The notes under the pieces are model-generated. The model made no database searches. It was not told where the DNA came from and saw only the letters and a list, made by a program, of their open reading frames with translations. A program made the position numbers and the translations under genes. Below are positions 1-8,920 of a DNA stretch of 47,588 nucleotides, one piece after another (within the stretch, counting starts at the first letter, position 1; each line of letters begins with the position of its first letter). Source of the DNA: Sphingomonadales bacterium Ga0077531 (GTDB taxonomy: Bacteria > Pseudomonadota > Alphaproteobacteria > Sphingomonadales > Sphingomonadaceae); contig LNED01000002.1 of the NCBI GenBank assembly GCA_001464915.1, positions 1 through 47,588 of the forward strand, given 5' to 3'.

Positions 1-914
1 CTCAATGGCGATTTCAACCTGCAAGATGGATAAGGATAGTTATGTAAAATAACTGCCGGTTTTTAGCGAGGGCTGCTTTGCCAAATGCCACCGGCCCAGA
101 ACGCCTCATCCCGAGGCGTATTTAGGACTAAGGTGACAGGAAATGGGAGTAACATTATCGGGCACCGCATGAGGGCCGCAAAAAAGTACCCGTGTCCAGG
201 AGACTGTAAGTGCTTCTCCCAAATCCTGTCAACGTGCTCATAAGCTAATGAAATTGTGCCGACAAGCTGAAACACGAGAGCACTGATTCAGCCATCGAAA
301 AAGCACTGAGGGTTATCCCTGGCATCCAGTGACTGATTATCGAACCGCTGCAGGTTTTCGCCCGAGCGATAGCCCGCCGAGCTTTCGCTGCCGCTGGAAC
401 TGCGCACCGCGCTTGTTTGCCAGGTCGATGTGCAGTCAAGGAAGGTGAGGGCACCGGATCGCTCTTCCGAGAGGGTGTTTCGGGCCGCCTCAAGCTTGGA
501 GAGACTCCGCTGCCGTTCGGCATTGGCGAACTGGCTCAACGATGCAGCGAAAGCCATCCGGAAGACAAATCATCAATTTCTCATGTGCTAAGCTACCGGC
601 GCTGCAGTCGCCCGTTAGCTGGTTGTGAGCAATGGGCGGTGCACTATGCGACTTACCTGACTGTGAGTTTGCCTCGGCCCACATACCCATTCGCGAAGCT
701 CATGAACCGACTCCGACAATAGGAGCCTGATAGTGCACACCATAGCTGCCGTTGCTCAATTGAGGTTTGCGCCTGGCACCGTCCCCTGCACCTAGAGAGG
801 AGCGCGCTACCAGTCCAGGACGTAGGACCAAATAGTAAAACCTCTGGCAAGCCTAACGCGATTTTAACGGCTTTGCGGCCAATGTTCTTGCTGAATTAGC
901 GGAACCCTGACTGC
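1..914. other. Region without a convincing gene
   Basis: No reading frame here has a recognisable domain, a good ribosome-binding site or the codon bias of the neighbouring wec genes. The several frames of 60-100 codons on both strands overlap one another and look accidental. The only structure seen is an imperfect inverted repeat: GTGCACTAT at 639-647 matches ATAGTGCAC at 730-738, with TGAGCAA at 626-632 and TTGCTCA at 752-758 as outer arms. The segment may be decayed accessory DNA upstream of the polysaccharide genes. Confidence 0.5.
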
Positions 915-2219
915 ATGAACGCACCTTTCGATGCCACCGCCGCGCTGGGGCGCAAGGCGGCTGATCATCCGGCGCCCGACCATCAGGTCGCGGTGATCGG
1001 GCTGGGCTATATTGGCCTGCCCACCGCCGCGCTGCTCGCATCCTATGGCTGGAGCGTGTGCGGGGTCGATGTGTCGCAATCCGTGGTCGATACAGTCAAC
1101 GCCGGCGGCGTGCATATCGAGGAACGCGACCTCGACAAGTTGGTGCATGATGCCATCACCGCGCAAACGCTGGTCGCCGCAACGCAGGTGCCGACCGCCA
1201 GTTTCTACATGATCGCTGTGCCCACTCCGCTGGGGCCGGACAATGCGCCCGACATTTCCTATGTCGAGGTCGCCGCGCGCGCGATTGCGCCCAAGATTTT
1301 GCCCGGCGCCTGCGTGATTATCGAAAGCACCTCGCCCGTCGGCACCACCGAACGCGTCGCCGCGATCATCGCCGAATTGCGCCCCGACCTAGTGGTGCCG
1401 CGCGACGGCGGGAATGACGAGGCAGACATCGCACTCGCCTATTGCCCCGAACGCGTGTTGCCGGGCCGGATCGTCAACGAATTGGTGCACAATGACCGCG
1501 TGATCGGCGGCGTGACCGCCGCCTGCGCTGAGCGTGCCTCGGTGCTCTACACCAGCTTTGTTAAGGGCGATTGCTTCTACACCACGGCGCGCGTGGCCGA
1601 GACGGTGAAGCTGGTCGAAAACTCCTTCCGCGACGTCAACATCGCCTTTGCCAACGAATTGTCGATGATCGCCGATGTGATCGGAGTGGATGTGTGGGAC
1701 GTGATCCGCCTGGCCAACCGCCACCCGCGCGTCAACATCCTGCAACCCGGCCCAGGCGTGGGCGGGCATTGCATCGCAGTCGATCCGTGGTTTCTGGTCG
1801 CAGGCGCTCCTGACGCGGCGCGGTTGGTGCGCACCGCGCGCGAAGTGAATGACCACAAGGCGGTACACACCGAAACCCGCATCCGTGCGCTGCTCGATGC
1901 GGCACCCGGCGGCAAGGTCGCGCTGCTTGGCCTCGCGTTCAAACCTGACATCGACGACTTCCGCGAAAGTCCCGCGCTCGAAATTGCCGGAGCCCTTTCC
2001 CACACCCATGGAGAGCGGATCTTGGTGGTTGAACCCTTCACCGATGAATTGCCCAAGGCATTCGCGGGGTCTGGCGCGCAGCTGGTGACGCTTGACGCAG
2101 CCTTGCGGACAGCCGAGATTGTGGTGGTGCTGGTCGATCACACCGCGTTCAAACATCTCTCGCCCGATGATCTGGCGGGCAAGCTGGTGTTCGACACCCG
2201 CGGCATGCTGCGGCGATGA
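915..2219 (+). CDS. wecC: UDP-N-acetyl-D-mannosamine dehydrogenase
   Basis: This 434-residue protein should oxidise UDP-ManNAc to UDP-ManNAcA with two NAD+, in the cytoplasm, for a surface polysaccharide. It has the UDP-glucose/GDP-mannose dehydrogenase layout: an N-terminal Rossmann domain with VIGLGYIGLP at about 28-37, a central dimerisation helix with ETVKLVENSFRDVNIAFANE, the catalytic-cysteine motif GVGGHCIAVDPWF near 290, and a C-terminal UDP-binding domain with LGLAFKPDIDDFRESPA. The central NE and GHC motifs favour WecC/WbpA over UDP-glucose dehydrogenase. The length is normal. The ATG at 915 has only a weak upstream GGAA, but it gives the usual short lead before the Rossmann fold. 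The next gene, wecB, overlaps by four bases and makes its substrate, which supports the call. Confidence 0.88.
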   Translation: MNAPFDATAALGRKAADHPAPDHQVAVIGLGYIGLPTAALLASYGWSVCGVDVSQSVVDTVNAGGVHIEERDLDKLVHDAITAQTLVAATQVPTASFYMIAVPTPLGPDNAPDISYVEVAARAIAPKILPGACVIIESTSPVGTTERVAAIIAELRPDLVVPRDGGNDEADIALAYCPERVLPGRIVNELVHNDRVIGGVTAACAERASVLYTSFVKGDCFYTTARVAETVKLVENSFRDVNIAFANELSMIADVIGVDVWDVIRLANRHPRVNILQPGPGVGGHCIAVDPWFLVAGAPDAARLVRTAREVNDHKAVHTETRIRALLDAAPGGKVALLGLAFKPDIDDFRESPALEIAGALSHTHGERILVVEPFTDELPKAFAGSGAQLVTLDAALRTAEIVVVLVDHTAFKHLSPDDLAGKLVFDTRGMLRR

Positions 2220-3361
2220 ATGACGAAAGCGGTTTGCCGCGGATCGTGGTGACCTTCGGCACCCGGCCCGAAGCGATCAAGATGTTCCCGGTGGTGGCCG
2301 CTTTGCGCGAAACCGGGCGATTTGATGTGAAAGTGGTGGTGACCGCCCAGCACCGCGAATTGCTCGATTCCGTGCTCGATTTAGCCGGACTTAGACCCGA
2401 CCTAGACCTCGACTTGATGCAGCCTAGCCAGTCGCTTGATGCCCTTTCGGCCCGCATTTTGACGCGGTTTGGGGAGGCTTTGGACGCCTTGAAGCCCGAT
2501 CGCGTGCTGGTTCACGGCGATACGCTAACCACCATGATGGCGACATTGGCGTGCTATTTCAGACGGATACCTGTGGGGCACGTTGAGGCCGGTTTGCGCA
2601 GCGGCGACATCTATTCGCCGTGGCCCGAAGAGGTCAATCGCAAGGTAACCGGCGCGGTCGCCGACCTACATTTCGCCCCAACTGCAACGGCGGCGACGGC
2701 ATTGAGCGCTGAAAACGTGGCGGAAAGTTCCATACACATTACCGGCAACACCGTGATCGATGCGCTGATGTTTGCGCAAGCCAGGGTCGCAGCCGATCCT
2801 ACACTTGCGCCAACGATTGCCCCCCTGAAGGCGCGGTTTGCGGGCAAGCGGATCATCGCGGTTACCGCACATCGGCGCGAGAATTTCGGTGCGGGGATGG
2901 AGCAGATTGCGCTTGCTTTGCAAACGCTTGCGGCGCGCGATGATGTCGCAATCATCTATCCGCTGCACCCCAATCCCAACGTGGTCAGTGTGATGCGCCC
3001 GGCACTGGCGGGACACGACAATATCGCGCTGATCGAACCGTTGGATTATCTCGATTTCGTCGCGATGATGGCCGCCTGCGACATTGTCCTAACCGATTCC
3101 GGCGGGATTCAGGAGGAAGCCCCCAGCCTCGGCAAACCGGTATTGGTGATGCGCGACACGACCGAACGGCCCGAAGGCGTCGCGGCTGGAACTGCCAAGC
3201 TGGTGGGCGCGGATGCCGCTGTTATTGTTGCGCAAACTACTCGTTTGCTGGACGATCCGGGCGATTATGAAGCGATGGCCAAGGCGCACAACCCTTACGG
3301 CGATGGTACCGCTAGCCGGCGCATTGCCCATATCCTTACTTCTGCATGCCGGTGCAAATAA
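2216..3361 (+). CDS. wecB: UDP-N-acetylglucosamine 2-epimerase (non-hydrolysing)
   Basis: This 381-residue cytoplasmic enzyme interconverts UDP-GlcNAc and UDP-ManNAc and so feeds WecC. Family motifs are visible in order: TFGTRPEAIKMFPV at the N terminus, VHGDTLTTM, GHVEAGLRSGDIYSPWPEE, TAHRRENFG, YPLHPNP, LTDSGGIQEEAPSLGKPVLVMRDTTERPEG and NPYGDG. This is a complete two-domain GT-B fold. The ATG start sits in an ATGA overlap with the wecC stop, so translation is probably coupled. The last few residues (after about IAHIL) look extra relative to the family, and an IS1595-type unit begins 13 bases beyond the stop, so the original 3' end may have been altered by that insertion. No further polysaccharide genes follow before the mobile DNA. 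Confidence 0.9.
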   Translation: MNDESGLPRIVVTFGTRPEAIKMFPVVAALRETGRFDVKVVVTAQHRELLDSVLDLAGLRPDLDLDLMQPSQSLDALSARILTRFGEALDALKPDRVLVHGDTLTTMMATLACYFRRIPVGHVEAGLRSGDIYSPWPEEVNRKVTGAVADLHFAPTATAATALSAENVAESSIHITGNTVIDALMFAQARVAADPTLAPTIAPLKARFAGKRIIAVTAHRRENFGAGMEQIALALQTLAARDDVAIIYPLHPNPNVVSVMRPALAGHDNIALIEPLDYLDFVAMMAACDIVLTDSGGIQEEAPSLGKPVLVMRDTTERPEGVAAGTAKLVGADAAVIVAQTTRLLDDPGDYEAMAKAHNPYGDGTASRRIAHILTSACRCK

Positions 3362-3374
3362 TTAACGTTCTAAT

Positions 3375-4310
3375 TCATATTGTTATTGGGCCGGCATTGG
3401 CGACCCACTCAAACCGGCTACGCCACACGCTTTCATTTTCGCAGCTGTACGGCTCGAAGTGGCCGATGAGTTCTTCGAACACTTTATGACGGCTGTTTCG
3501 CCGATTATAACGAAACTCGATCTCGGCGAGATATGACCAGAAATTATCCGGCGAGACTTGGCGGTAGCTATGGAGAGTGCGGCGAACCGTGGCCCAGAAC
3601 GCCTCGATCTCGTTGTTCGTGTTGCCATTGAAATCGTGGAACGCAACCGAGTGATTGATCTGGATGTGCTTGAATCCATAGGTTTCCAGCGATTGATAAG
3701 CCTTATGCATATCTGTGACGATGGTTGATCCGGGCAGAACCCGGCTGAGGATCAAGGGGATCAAGGTATTCGCACGCCGGTCGGGAACACTTCCGCAAAT
3801 GATCTGGCCCTCGCAAGCCAGACCCAGAACAATCGCGGCCGTGTTTGTCTCATGGCCTTTGACCGCGAGATAGCGCAGATAGGCTTCGTCGATGTGAACG
3901 GTCTTACCAACCCCGCCGAGAACCGAAGGGCGCGCCATGCTCGCCATATGAACCCGCACCATATGGCACAGCCGATAGGCACTTCTGTGGCCCAGTCCTA
4001 GCTGCTTACGAATGAAACTCGACCGCATCCCTGTCGACGAGTTTGCAAACAGGAACATCGCGTAGAACCAGGCCATCAAAGAAAGATTGGACCGGTAGAG
4101 CACGGTATCCCGCAGTGGCGAGATCTGCCGACGACATTTGTGCCGCCATTTTTTCGTGCCGTGAATCCGGCTCCAGTTTCCGATCACACCACAATGTGGG
4201 CAAGGCGAGTGATCCCCCCATTTGGCTGCGAAGATATGATCAAGGCACGCCCCTTCGTCAGGGAAGCGAGCAAAAAAATTCTCTATCCCAAGGCCGCGCA
4301 TGGTCGCCAT
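3375..4310 (-). CDS. IS1595-family transposase
   Basis: This 311-residue DNA transposase has the IS1595 layout: an N-terminal zinc-ribbon-like segment (CPHC at 37-40 and HKC at 57-59; a canonical second CxxC pair is not seen), a helical middle part, and a DDE-type catalytic domain. The catalytic residues can be placed at D141 (VHIDEAYL), D200 (IVTDMHKAY) and E236 (NNEIEAFWATVRR), followed by the family signature FRYNRRN. The frame is intact and full length, so the enzyme may be active. The ATG at 4310 gives MATMRGLG; a second ATG at 4301 is also possible. It lies three bases downstream of its catalytically degenerate relative and is probably cotranscribed with it. Confidence 0.85.
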   Translation of the reverse strand: MATMRGLGIENFFARFPDEGACLDHIFAAKWGDHSPCPHCGVIGNWSRIHGTKKWRHKCRRQISPLRDTVLYRSNLSLMAWFYAMFLFANSSTGMRSSFIRKQLGLGHRSAYRLCHMVRVHMASMARPSVLGGVGKTVHIDEAYLRYLAVKGHETNTAAIVLGLACEGQIICGSVPDRRANTLIPLILSRVLPGSTIVTDMHKAYQSLETYGFKHIQINHSVAFHDFNGNTNNEIEAFWATVRRTLHSYRQVSPDNFWSYLAEIEFRYNRRNSRHKVFEELIGHFEPYSCENESVWRSRFEWVANAGPITI

Positions 4311-4313
4311 TTT

Positions 4314-5267
4314 TCAGCTGGCCTTCAGCGCAACTTGCTCTGGCATCGACGATGCGCCGCTGATTACCGGAAACGCGTTAACCATGTCCCAGTACGTCTC
4401 GCCTGACCGGTTGCGTCGATTGTAACGGAACTGGAATTCTTTCAGATAGAGCCACAGATGGGTGCGCGAGACATGCTTGTGATTGGTCTGAAAGGGCCAC
4501 AGAAAATAGGACATAAAGCCAGAAATGAGGTCAGTCTCAGCTGGGTGATCGATAAAATAGCTCGGGGCGTAAGACGCAAGAGGGCGTCGCGAACCATAAG
4601 CCGAAGCCACACGGGCGGTTCTGTAACAAGTTGTCAGCCAAGGCCCGTTGGCATGCATCAAGCGGAGAGCTGATTTGACCTGATGCCGACGGGGCTCTTC
4701 GAGCACGCTGGTATCAACTCTACTACCATTTGATGCGAACAGAACGTTGGCGGTACTGCTCTGGTTATTTGTACCGCGAACGTGGTGCAAAATCTCAAGC
4801 CTGACATGAACCTTGTGATCGGCGCAATGCGCTGCCGCTCCAGCTTCAAGAGCCGCCATATGACGTCGGATCATTTGCGCCATACGGTATGCCGCAAGGT
4901 AGGATATTCCGAGCTGTCGCTGAAGAAGGCCGCCGGTCACTCCCTCGGAGGAGTTGGCAAAATGCAGCATCGCGTAGAACCACAATCGCAATGGCAATTT
5001 TGTCGCATGGAAGACAGTCCCGGCAAGGGGAGAAAACACAGCGCCGCAAGGATGCTGGACGTACTTGGCGTCGCCCCGCCTATGCCACCGGCCCTCCTTG
5101 CCGCACTTGCGGCAGACCGAAAAAGCAAATTGGCGCACATTCATGACATGCTCGAAGCAAGCGTCGTCGCTTGGAAAGCGCTGCGCGGCAGCCTGCAAGC
5201 TTGTCCCGTTGTAGCCGGGGCGAGACGAGTTAAACCGGCTGAACTGATAACCCAGGTCGAAAGGCAT
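4314..5267 (-). CDS. IS1595-like protein with lost catalytic residues
   Basis: This intact 317-residue frame is clearly related to the transposase just downstream. It keeps the zinc-ribbon segment (CRKCG ... HPCG), the helical segment (LRLWFYAMLHFANSSEGV and QRQLGISYLAAYRM) and the C-terminal FQFRYNRRNRS. All three catalytic positions differ by alignment: VHIDE becomes VHVRL, VTDMHKAY becomes LTTCYRTA, and NEIEAFW becomes DLISGFM. It therefore should not cut DNA, yet it has no stop or frameshift. The DNA-binding and perhaps dimerising parts survive, so it could be an accessory DNA-binding subunit or an inhibitor of the active copy. It could also be a decaying duplicate that has not yet lost its frame. 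Confidence 0.65.
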   Translation of the reverse strand: MPFDLGYQFSRFNSSRPGYNGTSLQAAAQRFPSDDACFEHVMNVRQFAFSVCRKCGKEGRWHRRGDAKYVQHPCGAVFSPLAGTVFHATKLPLRLWFYAMLHFANSSEGVTGGLLQRQLGISYLAAYRMAQMIRRHMAALEAGAAAHCADHKVHVRLEILHHVRGTNNQSSTANVLFASNGSRVDTSVLEEPRRHQVKSALRLMHANGPWLTTCYRTARVASAYGSRRPLASYAPSYFIDHPAETDLISGFMSYFLWPFQTNHKHVSRTHLWLYLKEFQFRYNRRNRSGETYWDMVNAFPVISGASSMPEQVALKAS

Positions 5268-5571
5268 GCGGCGTCCTTCCCGTACAAGATGTCAAAGGCC
5301 GACCACGCATACTAGGGAGATGGTAGCTGTCACAAAAGGGGGCACGCTCTGCGAGGCAAAGGGGGATCGAAACAAGCAGGGTGCTTCGATCCGTTTATGC
5401 GTACCCGCCAACCAATTGTTCCATATTTTGCCGCAGCGAAGCGACCATTCAGCACAATCTTTAAGCTATCATCCTTGATTTCAGAGCGCCGGGAAAGGCC
5501 CGGGCGGACTTGCTGTTAAAGCTGGTTCCCGCTATCCAAGCGCAGCGTCAAAATTGGCAGGAGATGAGGCC

Positions 5572-5826
5572 GTGGCATCAATTATCATCCGCGATCTCTC
5601 ACCCTCAGCGATCCGGGCCCTGCAAATTCGAGCGCTTGAGAACAATCGCAGCCTTGACCGAGAAGCCCGCGCGACACTCGAAGAACTGCTGTGCCCTCAA
5701 GGTCGCCTTCAGGTAGGAACGGCGCTGTCTGGCTTGAGCAAGGAAAGTGGGCTTTCCAATCAAGATGTTGAGGCGCTCGAGGCAGTCCGCGCAGCCAACC
5801 CTCCGCCCCCGATGTGGTTTGGATGA
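5572..5826 (+). CDS. FitA-like ribbon-helix-helix antitoxin
   Basis: This 84-residue protein should bind and neutralise the toxin encoded next to it and repress the pair's promoter. The N terminus MASIIIRDLSPSAIRALQIRALENNRSLDREARATLEE matches the FitA type: an Arc-like ribbon (SIIIRDL) followed by two helices, and a long tail that would wrap the toxin. I chose the GTG at 5572 because AGGAG lies at 5559-5563 with an 8-base spacing and because FitA proteins start with MAS-type sequences; a TTG at 5554 would place the binding site inside the gene. The stop overlaps the toxin's ATG (ATGA), as in other fitAB operons. Confidence 0.8.
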   Translation: MASIIIRDLSPSAIRALQIRALENNRSLDREARATLEELLCPQGRLQVGTALSGLSKESGLSNQDVEALEAVRAANPPPPMWFG

Positions 5827-6239
5827 TCTTGCTCGACACCAGTGTGCTTTCCGAAGCGATGAAGCCTGAGCCTGATGCTATTGTCTTGGGCTGGTTAGAT
5901 GCACAAACTGCGGAATCATTGTATATTACGAGCATAAGCGTTGCCGAGCTGCTAGCTGGTATCGGTGTCTTGCCCAATGGGCCCAGCAAGGACGGCCTCG
6001 CGAAGGCGCTCGATCGAACCTTGCAGATGTTTTCCGGCCGGATGCTCACCTTTGAGACCATGGCTGCTTGGAGCTACGCCGATCTCGCAGTGAAAGCGAT
6101 CAAGCGGGGCAAAAGCTACGCAACAGCCGACATGTATATCGCGGCGATTGCAGCAGCGCATGGCCTGCCTGTCGCGTCGCGCAGCGCGCCCATCTTCGAA
6201 AGTTTGGATATTCTTGCGATTGACCCTTGGCAGGCTTGA
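5823..6239 (+). CDS. FitB-like PIN-domain toxin (putative ribonuclease)
   Basis: This 138-residue protein belongs to the VapC/FitB PIN family of Mg2+-dependent ribonucleases. The ATG at 5823 overlaps the antitoxin stop and gives the canonical MILLDTSVLSE. Acidic residues D5, E42 and D103 (TADMYIAAIA) are present. The fourth motif, usually TRNxxDF, reads SRSAPIFE here, with isoleucine at the expected aspartate (position 124). The metal site may be weakened, so the toxin could be poorly active or dead. The length is normal and the frame intact. It lies between the IS1595 unit and a PilZ gene in a gene-poor accessory stretch. Confidence 0.8.
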   Translation: MILLDTSVLSEAMKPEPDAIVLGWLDAQTAESLYITSISVAELLAGIGVLPNGPSKDGLAKALDRTLQMFSGRMLTFETMAAWSYADLAVKAIKRGKSYATADMYIAAIAAAHGLPVASRSAPIFESLDILAIDPWQA

Positions 6240-6532
6240 TAATGTCGGTTCAACGGTCGTACCGGGTATGGATATGGCGCCAGCCTTCGGTGCGACGGCA
6301 AGGTCTAGGCTAAGGTCAATTTTCCGTAGGCTCGCCACCATCCGGTGCGCCTTGAAATAGCTGGCGTTGATCATCAGCGGATCTGGCTTTCCGCCCTTTG
6401 CAGCCAGTTCGGCAGAGCTACGGTTCAACACGCCCACCGAGCTCCAGCGGATAAACCGGTTGTTGCTCGTCTTGTAAGGGACCCAAGCGTGAGGCGCATG
6501 ACGCCATCGCAAGCATTTAATCAGCTCTGAGC

Positions 6533-7135
6533 CTAACTAAGAAAAACGCTCCCAATCCCGAGCAGGCCACCGATGAGTGCAGAACAAATGACGAGTGAAA
6601 ACGCCCGCTTATTCAGCGCCGCGGCTTTAAGCTGATGATGACGACCACTTGAAGACGGCCGGCGTCCAGGAATACTTGCGTGAGACCCGTCGTAGGTATG
6701 CTCGCTTCGTGAGCCTAGTACATCGGCAAGCCGCAGACTCTTCGAGCAATTACTCGGCGAGCCCATCACCCAGTTTCGCGCCGCCAGGATCGTTTCAACT
6801 GCTCGAAGCTCCTCAGGGTCCACAATTTCGCCACGTAGGCTCAAGATGAAAGCCTTTGGCAATTTCACATCAAATTGGACACCGATCACATTTCCTCTTG
6901 CCCAACGAACGATTCCGAAGACTTTGAGTTTGTGAAGCGCGAGCCATAATGAGCTGCCCACTTCAATCGGCTGTTCTACCTCAATCTTCGCGCCGCCCAG
7001 AGAAAGGTCCTGAACAATGCCGTTGATACGGCCAGAAGGAACATCGATTTTCGTCCGCATTGACAGGTCCGCGCGCCCGTAGCTGCGCTTACAGGCAATC
7101 AGTAGATCGGCTTCGGAAATTCCAATGGAGTACAT
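6533..7135 (-). CDS. PilZ-domain protein with C-terminal membrane anchor
   Basis: This 200-residue protein has an N-terminal PilZ domain, a c-di-GMP receptor fold. RSYGR (RxxxR) at about 18-22 and DLSLGG (DxSxxG) near 43-48 are the two ligand-binding motifs. A basic, serine-rich linker follows, and then a single hydrophobic segment (LVICSALIGGLLGIGSVFL) at the extreme C terminus. The likely topology is a cytoplasmic sensor tethered to the inner membrane. The partner is unknown. A second PilZ protein with the same layout lies at 11048-11566, on the far side of the recombinase cassette. Confidence 0.75.
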   Translation of the reverse strand: MYSIGISEADLLIACKRSYGRADLSMRTKIDVPSGRINGIVQDLSLGGAKIEVEQPIEVGSSLWLALHKLKVFGIVRWARGNVIGVQFDVKLPKAFILSLRGEIVDPEELRAVETILAARNWVMGSPSNCSKSLRLADVLGSRSEHTYDGSHASIPGRRPSSSGRHHQLKAAALNKRAFSLVICSALIGGLLGIGSVFLS

Positions 7136-7294
7136 GATGCCAATTTGGCCATCTTTGGTTAATTATCATTGCTCTGACATATCAGAGCCTGAACCTATTC
7201 ATTTTTATCATGATGCGATTTCATGACCCAGCGCTATAACTATCAGACAAGATGTTTTAAGGTGACTGTTATGCACCTAGCAATTGTGAGGGCG

Positions 7295-8920
7295 CTAGGC
7301 TGACATTCCAAGAATCTGGTGTTGCTCACCCCAATCAAGTGGGAAATCGCGAGCAAGGAGCACATCTGGGTCGAGACCCCTTGGCGCGGTACCTTGCAGG
7401 ATCGCTTTCTGGATATCTGGCGCTAGGAATCCGATTACCATGCGGGCCCGTGTCCAGTCATTGGCGGCAACCTTCATATCGGCATGGACCTCAGGATGTA
7501 GCGGCGAAGCGTTGAGCTCAATCAGCTTGCGGTGTGCTGTGCGCACAAGGTCTGCCAACACCTCCCGCTGTTCGCAATCATCGAGCTGGTCCGCTCTGGG
7601 TCTTACAGTCCTGCCTCGGCGCAGTGGCCGGACGTCGATCGAGACCAACAATCCCGTGCCTTCGATTTTGGCACTCGGGTCGACATGATGTTGAGCGCGG
7701 CCCAACAATACATCTGCACATAAACCGTCCTCCATTAGCACGGATGCATCTAAAGTGACCTGGATCCGCTGATCGATAAACCGCGCATTTGCAATGATGT
7801 CAAATAGGTGGTCAGGGCATCCACTCACAGGCATTATTGGAGAAATCCGGTCGAGGAGCAGTCGCTCAAGCCGCTCGGCTGAAATCCTCTTCCCAGACAT
7901 ATTGTCCTTGTTGCCGATCTGACCGTTGGGCAGCAGCGTTTCGCTGACATAGTAGCGGTACATCTTTTTGCCGCGCCCATATCCAAAGCTCGGCCGCATG
8001 GGCTGACCGTCCTGGTCGAACAGCTTGCCGGTCAATGGGGAGGCAGCTGACCGCGCCTTTCGGGTGACGCGCTTTTGCCGGTTTGCAGCCAGCCTAGCTT
8101 GCACAGCATCAAACACTTGCCGATCAATAATTGCCTCATGCTCCCCTGGGTGCGCTTTGCCCTTGTGCACGATCTCGCCCAGATAGATCCTGTTGTTGAG
8201 GATGTGGGCGACTGCGCCGCAGCGGAACGGGATGTCACCATGCGTGACTCCTTTGCGGGATACCCAGCGCTTGGAGCGAATACCGTTGGCAGCGAGCTCT
8301 TTGGCCAGTTCGGGGATCGACCCGAGCTTTAGATATTGATCAAAAATATGCCTGATCCGGTCTGCCTCGGCAGCATTGATCAGCAGCTTGCGATCTCCCA
8401 GATCGTAGCCCAGCGGGATGTTCCCGCCCATCCAGATGCCGCGGGCTTTGGAAGCCGCGACCTTGTCGCGGATCCTTTCGCCGGTCACATCGCGCTCAAA
8501 CTGGGCAAACGACAGCAGGACATTGAGCGTTAAACGCCCCATGCTGCTGGTCGTGTTGAAGGCCTGCGTGACACTGACGAACGATACCTCACGGGCATCG
8601 AAGGTTTCGACGATCCGCGCAAAATCCATGAGGCTGCGGGTCAAACGGTCAACCTTGTAGACAACGACAACGTCTATCCGGCCCCTGCTGATATCCTCAA
8701 GCAGTCGCTTCAGGGCAGGGCGGTCCATATTGCCGCCTGACCAGCCGCCGTCATCATAAAGTTCGGGCAGACACTCCCAGCCTTCTCCGGCCTGGCTCTG
8801 AATGTAGGCTTCACAAGATTCCCGCTGCGCATCGAGCGAGTTGAACTGCTGCTCAAGCCCCTCTTCTGTGGATTTGCGAGTGTAGATGGCACAGCGCCGC
8901 CTGTTCTGCGGGGCAGTCAT
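7295..8920 (-). CDS. Large serine recombinase family protein
   Basis: This 541-residue site-specific recombinase starts MTAPQNRRRCAIYTRKSTEEG. The resolvase domain spans roughly 9-165, with the nucleophile at S17 and the VYKVDRLTRS and FAQFERD(V)TGERIRDK motifs. The recombinase domain follows at about 180-290 (GYDLGDRKLLINAAEADRIRHIF ... ILNNRIYLGEIVHKGK), then a zinc-ribbon-like region that lacks an obvious cysteine cluster, and a C-terminal tail. The ATG at 8920 is preferred over an upstream extension because it forms an ATGA overlap with the DUF2924 gene. It would cut and rejoin DNA between two attachment sites, which are not identified here. Confidence 0.85.
   Translation of the reverse strand: MTAPQNRRRCAIYTRKSTEEGLEQQFNSLDAQRESCEAYIQSQAGEGWECLPELYDDGGWSGGNMDRPALKRLLEDISRGRIDVVVVYKVDRLTRSLMDFARIVETFDAREVSFVSVTQAFNTTSSMGRLTLNVLLSFAQFERDVTGERIRDKVAASKARGIWMGGNIPLGYDLGDRKLLINAAEADRIRHIFDQYLKLGSIPELAKELAANGIRSKRWVSRKGVTHGDIPFRCGAVAHILNNRIYLGEIVHKGKAHPGEHEAIIDRQVFDAVQARLAANRQKRVTRKARSAASPLTGKLFDQDGQPMRPSFGYGRGKKMYRYYVSETLLPNGQIGNKDNMSGKRISAERLERLLLDRISPIMPVSGCPDHLFDIIANARFIDQRIQVTLDASVLMEDGLCADVLLGRAQHHVDPSAKIEGTGLLVSIDVRPLRRGRTVRPRADQLDDCEQREVLADLVRTAHRKLIELNASPLHPEVHADMKVAANDWTRARMVIGFLAPDIQKAILQGTAPRGLDPDVLLARDFPLDWGEQHQILGMSA

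Larger units (their letters stand above)
3375..5267 (-). mobile_element. IS1595-family insertion unit with two transposase-like genes
   Basis: Two adjacent minus-strand genes, three bases apart, encode related IS1595-type proteins. The unit lies directly behind wecB. I looked for terminal inverted repeats in 3340-3375 and 5267-5560 and for a target duplication, and could not identify either with confidence, so the true ends are unknown and the coordinates cover only the genes. Confidence 0.6.

Noticed and set aside
3340..5560. Terminal inverted repeats of the IS1595 unit
   Set aside because: Several weak matches were tried near both ends, but none was long enough or symmetric enough to define the element's boundaries.
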